The notes under the pieces were generated by a model, which was not told the origin of the DNA, searched no databases, and was given only the letters and a program-made list of their open reading frames with translations. A stretch of 64,000 nt of DNA from a virus. The DNA lies in IMG/VR virus record IMGVR_UViG_3300025141_016306, positions 1 through 64,000 of that record; one strand, given 5' to 3'. The position numbers and the translations under genes are program-made. Within the stretch, counting starts at the first letter, position 1; each line of letters opens with the position of its first letter. Below are positions 28,901-36,100 of this stretch, one piece after another.

Positions 28901-29385
28901 GCCTTATCCTGTTTATAGTCATAGTAAACCTTTAGACCGGTACCGGCGTTGGGTCCGCCTTTGACAAGAATGTATTCATAGGAGGAGGTTCCGGCGGCGC
29001 CGTAACCATTGTACATGTCGGTGGCAGTTAAACTGGCCGTCGTGAATGTTGCATAGCCAGTAGTGCGGGGATACCCATTTTCAAAAATGTATAAATCTAG
29101 GTAGGAGGAACTAATTTCCCATTGGATCTTTTCTTTTAATGATCCGTCATAAGGATACGTATCATATATTCTCGTGATCGTATCTTCGTAGTATTTTTCA
29201 GCGGAACCGAAACGAGCAAAAGATTTTGGTTCAGAGAAGTGCTCAAGGGGTAGAAAACGCGCGTTGTTTTCCTTGACGGCTCGCATATAATCAAATGATT
29301 CTACCTGGCTATCAATCTCTTGTTTGGTTAGAGGCTCAGCACCGCTGTTGCCCTTCCCCTCATTAAATAAATCTTTAAGTGACAT
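19915..29385 (-). CDS. Giant virion protein with LamG-like jellyroll domain (3156 aa)
   Basis: A 3156-residue protein without internal stop. After a helical N-terminus (about 1-90) comes a LamG/concanavalin-like jellyroll at roughly 165-370, with WHHYAFRLKNTG and LDELRYWKTYRS as typical strands; such domains bind carbohydrate. Residues about 1020-1150 are helical and charged. The rest is mostly beta-rich and full of S, T, G, Y and N, with many aromatic residues, as in adhesins and fibre proteins. It lies two genes downstream of the gp6-like protein, where T4 has gp7 (1032 residues) and further wedge and fibre proteins. A baseplate-linked adhesin or giant wedge protein is likely; no enzyme motif is seen. 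Confidence 0.75.
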   Translation of the reverse strand: MSLKDLFNEGKGNSGAEPLTKQEIDSQVESFDYMRAVKENNARFLPLEHFSEPKSFARFGSAEKYYEDTITRIYDTYPYDGSLKEKIQWEISSSYLDLYIFENGYPRTTGYATFTTASLTATDMYNGYGAAGTSSYEYILVKGGPNAGTGLKVYYDYKQDKAVYRKDANIYDLDNNRENNLKIGGIDGNTVEFWLSKDAFSAAATEKEVILDVFVTGTLSSSVDYGRFRIEMTGAATGSPFLLTYMSGATGFATQSIGDSITAATVADDTWHHYAFRLKNTGSTVVADLFIDGEHNDRIVTGSSVGYVSGALCATIAALGQSPSGNIYHDGPDRGYAKLSGSLDELRYWKTYRSSEKLQRYWFGQVGGGTNSDPANTDLGVYYKFNAGITQTASIDAVVLDYSGRITNGAWTGYSATYSRNTGSAIVSSSASPTEFQDPILYSFHPTVLGYKNEKKLEGRVHDDVNANKMDSFVPQWMLSENETDPSNLNKNELLNALQIMGSYFDSAALLVQKLPELKHEKYYAGDTNPPPFNKHFIESRGMIASDLFINADLLEQFENRSDTLKFEETLQEIKNTIYQNIYNNLTYINKAKGTEKAMRNLFRCFGLGDNALKFNIYANNGAYKLQDNTREITKVTNYINFNKTGSQDASVYQYRTDSNATSFISGTSDYDGDYEGSGLSFTLESDIVLPNRVSIGEYATLKRGTSSSYENLYPLVVSSSLFGLHTANGTENDLTWATNDYANFQVFAVKDNRFSSNAKFVLTGSAGGFITPELTSSFFENVYDDDLWTFAVTVKPNTYPQINEPDGSELNGYKVRFYGSNHIGDLKRNEFILTASLSVEEGRKILASHKRVYAGAHRTNFTGAVLQFADTKISEVKAWYADIATSSIDQHNMKIGSYGPASPSRRAFLYQDAIKGTDVSEIETLALRWNFASVTGSDAYGQFSVEDASSGSATDDRFDWFSGLVSRRHTASGSFFSISSSAPVQKLSRGTLQQQVPEVLLDSNLVNIVENQSDDFYTRNARPTTYNLSIEKNLFQDVSEEMLGMFATAGYLNTLIGANVNRFRGNYKELIKMSDLFFEKVDNDYDFDKYVEYFKFIDYAMSQYIANLIPASMGVLKEGVSTIVENFVLGDRNKFQHKAPVIREEIPDFNAQVLGVNELLYNWRLGHAPLNSSQKEKCLWWRNRALRTNTVIYSAVTGVNTNKQDILDSINNENNAPNYTLYDSGSSTQYSGSTYALRHAKPYRTAGDISEHYKGGINFHRNKKVTYYKETMKRFYAAGGGSADLAIVTTLSSSADCIEGTQKPWLSGSNQKTILPAGTVNWSFNNDTYNRADASLLAPFNIISSSLGPQSGLADLPSNARLTNIHHDVYGPDYEHPMQGLFTEKYVGGNQHRHQKLNTGSANQTNRGEVWTVDQEGGAFTDNGITLLNPASRPGDPVGNINNNLPRAVFFREPMAKRPINIKNIQQTTASNITNIGNYSNDYDVVLTNSRTANNIYLVETGSITGSSVESLISGTVDYTLPVRARNQFVIVNRFSAPGGPEVNSLGFLDIEAAEYSVYNALPFRNLEVRQPLDVLLSDHSKQFGYFSDAFNSASYVRAGQAYPGTSGSVNAGSYYAMVGYTDATASFHKVNRNARKRVQYGNQYEGDQATIITASHYDNAMVSHPIPQSDFQYSWITASVLQTGDILLGYEQRNFARGDEASTDITFCSASTVGSWGGANRYYGEELAGAIAGMAPDSPNFIPVDFAGLNMNIQEALTASTNMLGYPGGMVNLNPLDATDRATYPYKGGLVTRATSVGSLPGGGFPRVLNGLILHRQGPYGWPSWKQIRGDQHPIVRYQRRYNEIGYVKEEAVTAMVGQDRENPLGTPGFSGLFSKTIVNYTEPVASGKYKPLQIYLPTGDNENDYAKIVMTYGNQNVLFTDHSQDGAALDVLLTKHDPNNKNLFTKTYSPYLAIKTLVEKTGKKADTQAAYTEVIYPKEQFTYLSGSRKRETFVNDFWRSTRANRNRTGGASVTGLPNSMGELIGTASLWKLDATSEYGADQALDYITYGSHAPYSASMPTGSGVGELQNTYSLFHYGTASNIMPACSYIRRIPLLAASPTTAWSSDFGSSDQLPIWSGSYSRTASFGLPYSYAGSLGYVGWQGSVVDTARAREVAYLIQFTASVGHGQWVATGSNNAGTAPFYDTYDDYADGLSAMAQDSTILPEFRISEKMGDFIAARKGSNWSLEKPTYPYFKNLTNTTGLGVKNGMLSLTGAATDSSNRVDDFLKRHVYSDFYEHFKLFQKGFGDTSAGQTFGKIKTPRLSLGCEAIIKFLPYNGFYPSERTVQLGTLFSSSLQGVKLESAGAPADNGKLRTLLQPFFAPGILYNSVKSGLAVDYPVHNADSTTLDWVGSDRDVWGSNSMISGNFNQRINFEQIYDPAPALALRDMEGMMDARLDSTASYRVVAPAYKFAMNNFLAESVDFFLEEGAVSSITSMPLPIQDTVAVPVSGNYYLDVVLRNSRNMVDYQSYYETSSFFHSDASNWVYGTATYLWGSSLLYNTSSITMYSRANSGYTTDVHTYGSSFGPPVNSGPFSLWFAGPSGLAPTGGLDNWLGNVASFEPYTPPYYDGYSYCRLMVGLDKGSKLVSELMAEISQSYDRMKTWNPGMSIFAKGPTGAAQNVANWGGGSCAQANAMQISASLNFGQPKGLQGDSATGEWIFYNERDKTDQRLIVHPKFETPVLDFSSHATSSLTPTPQTVSGNAPVGMWHQYGALPSASEGITMAVQDPSFYMRAAGEDADAQSLASLLSFGPSNRESKIGSLATERMLSEAIVAIPFKYFNNTNRTMLYKMNKSAVDAAKNCEATTTNTTVKEPIFKESTAIAATQGLVKDYRKQIPLEAPAGVDQGIYNLLRLMRKYVMPPQFDFLHFEDVEPFVAYMWEFEVKLGTEDLQNIWQGIEPTMARKAIKATSDVITHVLPTRALEADTGPEASQKGVPPHPYFEEIFDPDKTRWAVFKVKKRARNNYANVVGRQSIDGKEYVRSDVAHPHDFAFSYNWPNDFFSLIELSKTTATTVFNPRAEGGAAAALAPNNLSAVAAALAEDAGTLTATPAGVVSSIAAALGANNYTTGMVQSPCPDGLVAWIPKSGPKKGQLQCVSKAFAEWMGKGGL

Positions 29386-29388
29386 GTT

Positions 29389-30870
29389 TTATTCTTCAAC
29401 TCTAAATCTAAACGTTTCCGGTTGCTCCGCGTATTTGCCATTAATTTTGTAAGCGAGACCAATAGAATAAACCGTATCTGTCTCTAACATCCCCATATCA
29501 AAAGTAAAATAGCTGCCGCTCGCATCGTAAGACATTTTAGTTTGATTTAAACTACCGGTGCCAAAAGGCGCCACTTTAAACTCATCCGACACTCTTTCTA
29601 TTTGATAATAGGCATTTTCGATAAGGTAGTTGGGGATGGCTTTGCTAGCCTTCACATAAATATTAGGAGACCAATTCTTTTTGCGCGTATACACCCTAAA
29701 GAAGGCATTTCTCTCTTGCTGGGTATATGAGCTTTTCATATTTGTAATATTTGATACAAACGTTGGATTGGCGTTATAATCTTCTGAATCAAAAGTTTTA
29801 AGAGTTATCGCCGAACCAGTGTGGTATTCTACCGAAGCACTGTGCCATAGATCAAAAAGCGTCGTGATGCTCGAAGATGCATATGCAAATGATGCGGTGT
29901 AGATTCCTGTTTGAGACCATCCACCGGTGACATTAACATCTCCGGTTGTCGCGATGCCTCCACCCACCGGGAGAAATAACTGCGAACCGGAAGGTGTGGT
30001 GTTTGTAGCTGAGCCCGAGTAAATGCTTACATTTATAGTCCCGGTGCCTACATCGGGGATATCCGTCAGTTGTCCTTTCACTATATTGTAAAGATATAGG
30101 GTCATGAGATTGTCCGCGGCGGGGAGAAGCGAAGAACTTAGATAGAAATTTCCTCTATTATCGGTCTTAGAGCTGTCCCAGCGAGCCTCGATAATGGGTC
30201 TTTTGAAGAAATACTGCGATTCTCGCGCAAAGAACATTTTGGTATAATAAGAAACCTCTGCGTCCTCTTGGCTAGCTGTGAGGAAAATACCCAAACCGTT
30301 ATTGGTTTTGCTTCCTAGAATATTGCCTGCAGTGTCGAGCCATTGTTCAACAAGAGGGGTAATATTTATTTCCATATCCTCAAAACCTGTGTCAAACGTC
30401 TGCTGAAAGGATGAGGAATTATCGGTGAAATAGTCGCCGCCTTGGGTCGACCACTTTACGGTGGGGCCGTCACTTGCAGTAATCCAGTTGGATGCGTCAA
30501 TGTCCGAATAGTTTTCCATGTCAAGACCAAGACCTTCCTGCCAAGCCGTAGAAACCGCGGAGGCGGTCAGCGTAAAATCTTTTGGGGTTGGCTGGGAATG
30601 TTCCGCGTTAAACATCCGCAGATAAAAAGAAACGCTACCGCTAGCTGGTACATCGCCCGCTGTGCGGTCTGTGGCAATATCAGTAATTGGAAATTGAACG
30701 AGAATTCGGGCGTTCTCCGAAGAAGATGAGGCGGCCTGCCCATAAATATGGAACACTTCCAAAATGTCGGATTGGCCCATATTTCCAGAAACGCCGCGCG
30801 TGGTAAGATTGGCCTTATACGCGTTTGTGATCGTGTTATCTTGGTTTGCTGTGTATCTTTTTATAGCCAT
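29389..30870 (-). CDS. Virion protein with DNRLRE-like beta-sandwich domain
   Basis: 493 residues. The first 230 fit the DNRLRE-type pattern: ILVQFPIT (first strand), then a VSFYLRMFNAEH strand, a TAWQEGLGLD turn (the W-x-E signature) and NGLGIFLTASQ near the end of the domain. This fold is found in carbohydrate-binding and adhesive proteins. The C-terminal part contains further beta strands (FTFDMGMLETDTVYSIGLAY). Its start overlaps the stop of the gp6-like gene as TAATG. It is therefore probably built onto the baseplate, with a carbohydrate-binding or fibre role by inference. Confidence 0.65.
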   Translation of the reverse strand: MAIKRYTANQDNTITNAYKANLTTRGVSGNMGQSDILEVFHIYGQAASSSSENARILVQFPITDIATDRTAGDVPASGSVSFYLRMFNAEHSQPTPKDFTLTASAVSTAWQEGLGLDMENYSDIDASNWITASDGPTVKWSTQGGDYFTDNSSSFQQTFDTGFEDMEINITPLVEQWLDTAGNILGSKTNNGLGIFLTASQEDAEVSYYTKMFFARESQYFFKRPIIEARWDSSKTDNRGNFYLSSSLLPAADNLMTLYLYNIVKGQLTDIPDVGTGTINVSIYSGSATNTTPSGSQLFLPVGGGIATTGDVNVTGGWSQTGIYTASFAYASSSITTLFDLWHSASVEYHTGSAITLKTFDSEDYNANPTFVSNITNMKSSYTQQERNAFFRVYTRKKNWSPNIYVKASKAIPNYLIENAYYQIERVSDEFKVAPFGTGSLNQTKMSYDASGSYFTFDMGMLETDTVYSIGLAYKINGKYAEQPETFRFRVEE

Positions 30871-32660
30871 TATAATACTTCTCCGTCAATATCGGTAAGG
30901 GGAGACTTAATTTCGAAAATAACATTTGATGGTGCCGACAAAAAGCGGCCGCCGTTGCTTATTAATTGGCTATAGGGAAGGCTAAAAGCCGAATAGGCGC
31001 CGCCACTTACGGGCTCCACTATAACATTTTTTACATCCGCGACCGCAGGAATGTTGTTGAGTAATTTATATACTGTTGTAATCTGGAAAGGTTCCCCAAT
31101 GTCCAGGTACCGAGTTCCAAAATATTGAGAGAGCGTGCTCAAGCATGTTTCCAAGACATCGTATTTGTTAACGTTCATATTGGCGATGACGCTAAATTGA
31201 ATCTTTATGTTTTGGATATTGGCGTCTAAGATGTCTATGGTATCGCCCAGCATTTTATATTTACTGATCCAAGTTTTTAGATTCTGTTTAATCGTAGAGT
31301 TTGTTTGGGTCAGGAGTCCTGCCTGATCTGTCGAGATTACATACAAATTAAGGTTCTTTCCGTTAAACGAATCCGTGTCGCGCTCAACTTTAGCCTTTTT
31401 AACTTGGCCAAAGTTAGACGGCATATTATAGATCATGTTAACGTAATCTTGCTTTGTAACTGCACGATTCTGCGTACCGTATGCCCCATAGCCTCTCATT
31501 TTTATCTCATCAAGAGACATATCCGAAACATCCCCTGTTATTGGTGATTCGTTGGTGACCTCCAAACTAGCTCTCACAGTCGCCATTTTTGTGCCAGTGA
31601 GGGTGCCCTCGTTGAGAAACTTGTAAAGAGGGGTCGCCACTTTGGATAAAGCGCCTACGCCCACATTCACCGTAAGAGCGCTATTTCTTCTATAAAGCAC
31701 TGTTAGAACTGTATTGGTGGGGGGGACACCCATCTTATCTGTTTGGACAAGAACTGTTGGATCAAAGGCTTTATCGGTGATATAATTTTTCCCAAATATA
31801 TCCAGTATCACCTCTGTGGGATCTAGCTCTCGTTCGATGTTGTTATCTGTGCCCGAGCCAAATTGGAGGGTGGTCTTGGAAAAGGTCTGCTCCATCACAA
31901 ATCGGCGTGGCACTGCTACGGGTTTTAAAATGTTTTCTACTGTTTTTTTGTTGGCTTTGGTGTTCAGTACCGGCACATACACTGTATCTTGGGTGAGATA
32001 ATCTACTTCATAGTAGTTGTTTCCGTCTGCGTCAAAAACAGATATAACTTCGGTCAAGTTGGGGTCCTCTATTTCGATGCGCAAAAACTTTTGATAGTTG
32101 CCCACCTCAAATGTTTCAGACATTAGCTCTCCGGACATTACGAGACCCTTTAATTTGACAGCGTATCGAGAAGGAGTGGTTCCATCAGTATTGGCCGCTG
32201 CCACAACTATATCAGTGGACTCGCTAAAATCTAAGTCGTTAATTAGGGTAAACATTTGGTTAGCCGTGGTGCTAATAGTCGTTCCGCGTTTTAAAATGGG
32301 CGCGTATGTCCAATCAGGGGCGGTGGCGTCGGCTTGGGAAGGTAGCGAGATAAAAAAGCTCGCCTCTCCATGGGATGCGGCATTAGCGCGAAATTTATAA
32401 CCCAATGCTTTGGAAAGTTTAATAACGCTCTCAGTTTCGATAGCTGTATTCAAAAACGACTCGTTGGCCTGGTAGTCAACATAGAAAGAAAGCATGTCAC
32501 CAATATAAGACACCATGTCGACCATCAAAGACCCGAACGAAGATTCATTGAAATCTCGATATGTTTCCGGGTAATACTTTTGAGCGTAGTTGAGAAGATC
32601 TTCTTTGATAGAGGCAAAATCTCTAGAGGTGTAGTTTATTAAAGGTTTTTTAATTTTCAT
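30870..32660 (-). CDS. Baseplate wedge protein, T4 gp6-like (baseplate J family)
   Basis: 596 residues. The N-terminus with NYTSRDFASIKEDLLNYAQK, then YRDFNESSFGSLMVDMVSYI and a helical YVDYQANESFL segment, is the usual opening of gp6/baseplate J proteins of T4-like phages. The middle contains RAVTKQDYVNMIYNMP, another conserved gp6-family element. Gp6 forms the dodecameric ring of the baseplate inner wedge and moves when the tail contracts. T4 gp6 has 660 residues, so the size fits. The gp25-like gene lies directly upstream, the same pairing as in T4-like relatives. Confidence 0.9.
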   Translation of the reverse strand: MKIKKPLINYTSRDFASIKEDLLNYAQKYYPETYRDFNESSFGSLMVDMVSYIGDMLSFYVDYQANESFLNTAIETESVIKLSKALGYKFRANAASHGEASFFISLPSQADATAPDWTYAPILKRGTTISTTANQMFTLINDLDFSESTDIVVAAANTDGTTPSRYAVKLKGLVMSGELMSETFEVGNYQKFLRIEIEDPNLTEVISVFDADGNNYYEVDYLTQDTVYVPVLNTKANKKTVENILKPVAVPRRFVMEQTFSKTTLQFGSGTDNNIERELDPTEVILDIFGKNYITDKAFDPTVLVQTDKMGVPPTNTVLTVLYRRNSALTVNVGVGALSKVATPLYKFLNEGTLTGTKMATVRASLEVTNESPITGDVSDMSLDEIKMRGYGAYGTQNRAVTKQDYVNMIYNMPSNFGQVKKAKVERDTDSFNGKNLNLYVISTDQAGLLTQTNSTIKQNLKTWISKYKMLGDTIDILDANIQNIKIQFSVIANMNVNKYDVLETCLSTLSQYFGTRYLDIGEPFQITTVYKLLNNIPAVADVKNVIVEPVSGGAYSAFSLPYSQLISNGGRFLSAPSNVIFEIKSPLTDIDGEVL

Positions 32661-32675
32661 CGTTTAAAAATCTTC

Positions 32676-33080
32676 CTATGCAAATTGTATTTTGGTTACT
32701 TCTAATATGTCTGAAAAATTGAATGCAGGCACTGAATAGTATATCGCCAAATCTAAAGTATACTGTGTCTCCGAAGCCGCATAGTTAGGATTGTGACGCG
32801 TAAACTCAATGTTACTCACTTCAATATAGGGCAAATAGGTTGCGACCTGATTCTCGATTCTGGAAGAGATCTCTGCCTCCACCGTATCATGTTGGTTGCT
32901 GAACAAATAGTTTCTCAGACCCACTCCAAACTCAGGGATCATGACCCTTTCACCGGGAGAGGTCAGCAAGAGATTTTTAAAATTTTGCTTGCTATTGGCG
33001 GCGATGGTTTTCGTTAAAGCGTAATAGCCGTCCTCTTCGCTTCTCTGTAATGGTATAATTGGTGAAAATCCGAAAGCCAA
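32676..33080 (-). CDS. Baseplate wedge protein, T4 gp25-like
   Basis: 134 residues with the pattern of the gp25/GPW family: ALTKTIAANSKQNFKNLLLT, then SPGERVMIPEFGVGLRNYLF, then ISSRIENQVATYLPYIEV. In this family the EFG-x-G-L-x-x-Y/F-L-F segment is conserved. Gp25 nucleates sheath assembly and joins the wedge to gp6. T4 gp25 has 132 residues. The best start is TTG at 33078-33080, with GAGGG about 9 bases upstream; no ATG is available nearby. It follows an 82-base gap, the widest in the window. Confidence 0.9.
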   Translation of the reverse strand: MAFGFSPIIPLQRSEEDGYYALTKTIAANSKQNFKNLLLTSPGERVMIPEFGVGLRNYLFSNQHDTVEAEISSRIENQVATYLPYIEVSNIEFTRHNPNYAASETQYTLDLAIYYSVPAFNFSDILEVTKIQFA

Positions 33081-33162
33081 TGTTCTTTCCCTCTCAAGAT
33101 ATAATTAGGTTTCTTGCCTAGAAATCACTTCATTTTAAGTAATTGTTATTTTGGGCCTTTCT
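33081..33162. other. Widest intergenic gap in the window
   Basis: 82 bases between the 3232-aa gene and the gp25-like gene. Apart from the GAGGG ribosome binding site of gp25 I see only a very short imperfect hairpin (TAGG and CCTA around a 7-base loop) and AT-rich sequence. No convincing promoter or terminator is visible. Confidence 0.4.
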
Positions 33163-36100
33163 CTACGTTTCCTCCGCGGTTGGCGGTGGCGTTTCGTTCG
33201 GCGGTTCTGGGGGCGTCTCTGTGCTGGGTGGCAGCAGAAGGGGTCCGTACTTGATTTGCTTGGCTTCGCCGGCGACTAAGTGGTCGCACGACGGCGGCTC
33301 CACTCTCATATCCTGTGCTGAAGAAAAGTTTGGGTTATAGCCGTTCAGAAGTTTAGCTGCGACACCAATGGGAGTGAAGGGCCCAGGGCCCCCTTTCCAT
33401 ATCCATGGGGTTTTCCAGAAGGGATCAACAGTATTGGCCATGGCACCTAAAAATGATTTAAGTATGCCTAGACCGATGGCCCCCAGATCAATATTAAACG
33501 CCGGCGACCCATCCCCCGCGGCGGGGGTTCTTTGGTAATCTCCGGTCGCGACCGCGACTGCTGACAAGAGTGTTTCTGTGGCCGCGGCGGTGGTGCCATC
33601 AAAATTGTATTCGACAGCGGGGTAGTATTTTTCAAGCAAAATTCGGAACATGAGCGTTAAAATTGTTGACTGTTCCTTCACGAAAAAGCTTTGCAGCAGT
33701 TTCGTAAAGAATTCTCTTTTTTCGCAGGGGGCGCCTTCGATCATTTTGCCCATAAACTCTTCGGGTCCTACCTTTTTGTCCGCAAACTTAGCAGTTAATG
33801 TATAGATATCTTTTTTAATTTCATTTTTGTCAAATAATACATCTTTAATATCGGCAATTTGGTCAAAAGCCGGAGCGTTGTATTCGTAAGGATAAACGCG
33901 GGTGTTGCCCAGGACATCAAGCAGTGTCCCCTCTGCATTCTGGAACCCAAAAAACTCTGCTAGAGTGTTAGACTTCCAGGTCAGGAGGTCGGCGCCCCCG
34001 CCTACGTTCGCATCCCAAGCGTTGCCACCGGTGCCTGTGGTTGACCAGTCGCTCTTTTTAATATATTGCAATTCATTATAAGCAGTGAGCGATGTTACCT
34101 CCTCATCGTCGAGGTCTTTCCAAGTTTCCCATTGAGCCCCTGGTCGTATTTTGGCGCACAGGTCAGCCGAGCCCCAATTAGCTTTGGGGTCTGCAAAGTC
34201 GGGGAGCGCGACCTTCATCAACTCTTCGCCGAACTCGTTCAGTGACAATTGATAGAGGAAATCTTGCACAACTTTGGCATATACGTGCTGGTGGATTGTG
34301 AAATCGTACCCATTATAGCCCGTTTGCCCCGGCTCGTTGCCTTCGCCATCACCGGGATACCATGGGGCAATTTTGGCCGCGGATACACCATGAGCGCCGA
34401 CATGTTCAATCATCGCTAGCTGTTCGTCTATCCATCCGTTTAAACCGTTAATATTAAGGGTCTGCAGATACGAAATGATCTGCACTGCATGCGGTTTGAG
34501 GAAATCGAATGACTCTTTGCCATAAAGAGTTTTACCTAGCGCAGCTAAATAAGCGGTTTTCATATTCTTAAAAATGGCCTCCTTTTTGGCCGATTTTGAG
34601 CCGTCGTATCCAGTCGCGGCGCCGTTGGCCGATGCCCGGATTACATCGTCATTAAAGAAGCAAAGGTTGTTGAGTTTACCCTCGTCGACAATATGGAGCC
34701 AGTGCCTCCACCACCATTGCGTAAAACGATGATAACCGCGGTATCCGCCATCATAATGGCCACCCGCGTCGTGAGAGGGGGCCAAGTGGAAGTCCGCAGT
34801 ACTGCTGGACTTCGCTGGGCCCCAGCCGCTTGTTTTAGAATACGCTACTTCGCGCCATTTCGTCTTTTCTGCCCACCGCGTAATTTGCCGGCCGCGGGGC
34901 CAATCCAACTTGCGAATCACATCGCTATACCCATAAGGCCCTCTTCGGGTCACAGAATTTAATATGTCCATATGGACACCGGTGGCGTCGTTGTCTTTGC
35001 GTTGATCATGCCACTTCCATTCCACTCCGAACAGCCATGGCCATTCGAATGACACGTCACCGCGGGGATTTTCTTTGTAATTGGCGGCTGAATAGGTGTC
35101 ATAGATGTTTTTAAAGTCTTCGTAGTCGGTCTTTTCGATGCCGATAGATTTCATTTTAGCCTCGGAAAAGAAATCATTCCATGTGGGATGCTTGTAGGTC
35201 TCTTGGGCGCTCTGTGTATTTTTCTTATAAATTTTATAAGCAAAATCAAACCAGTTGGACTGAAAGTCGGGCGCTATTTGGGTTTGCACTGTGTAGACTG
35301 GAAACGTCACATAGCGGTGCGGTTTTCCGCCGTCAATTGTGGTCCGGGAATCGATAAGGTCGACCTTTCCTGTCTTTTCGCGCAAAAGGAACATGGCCAA
35401 TTCGGCTGAGGATTTTTCGTCGACTGCACCGGCGAGATCCGCGCCAAGAGCGGATGCATCAAAATTATCTCGGATGTCGGGTCGATCAATTTCGGATACG
35501 TATTGAGCAACTCTTGTAGTGAACTTAATCTCCAAAATATCATTTACCGGTTGAGATAAAAACCATGTAAAAAAGTTCACCCGGGTGTGGTGTTCAAGCC
35601 CCGGTATTGATTCGATTTTATTTTTCTCTTCGTCTGAAAGATATTTCCACCAGGAGCGGTCCTTGTCCGTCTGCGCGGAATGTAGCGCTTCGTCTCCATA
35701 CTGCTGGAATAAAAGGGTGTAGAGCGCCTGGGTCTCGGAGTTGGCGTTAGCTGCAGCGAAGCTGGGGTCGAGAATGTTGGTGCCCATCCCGACGGCGCCG
35801 ACAATGTCCTGTTTGCGCGGCAGCAAGCTGCCAATATCGCTTAGCGTAAACCCATTTGCATAAGCGTCGCGGAACTTCCAGGCCGTTGAATGGGTTCTAA
35901 ACAAGTCCGGAGCGTGGGCCACTCCAGCGGCGTCCACTCCCTTCCCCGCTCTCCATGGGTAAAGAAATTGACTCACCATGGTCTCGAAATCATTAATATA
36001 AATCTTGCCCGTCATCGCCCATTCCATCTCAGGGTATTGTTTCATAAGAGCTACCTTGTCGTCGTCCGTGAAATCAGGGTCAAAATTATACCGGAACACT

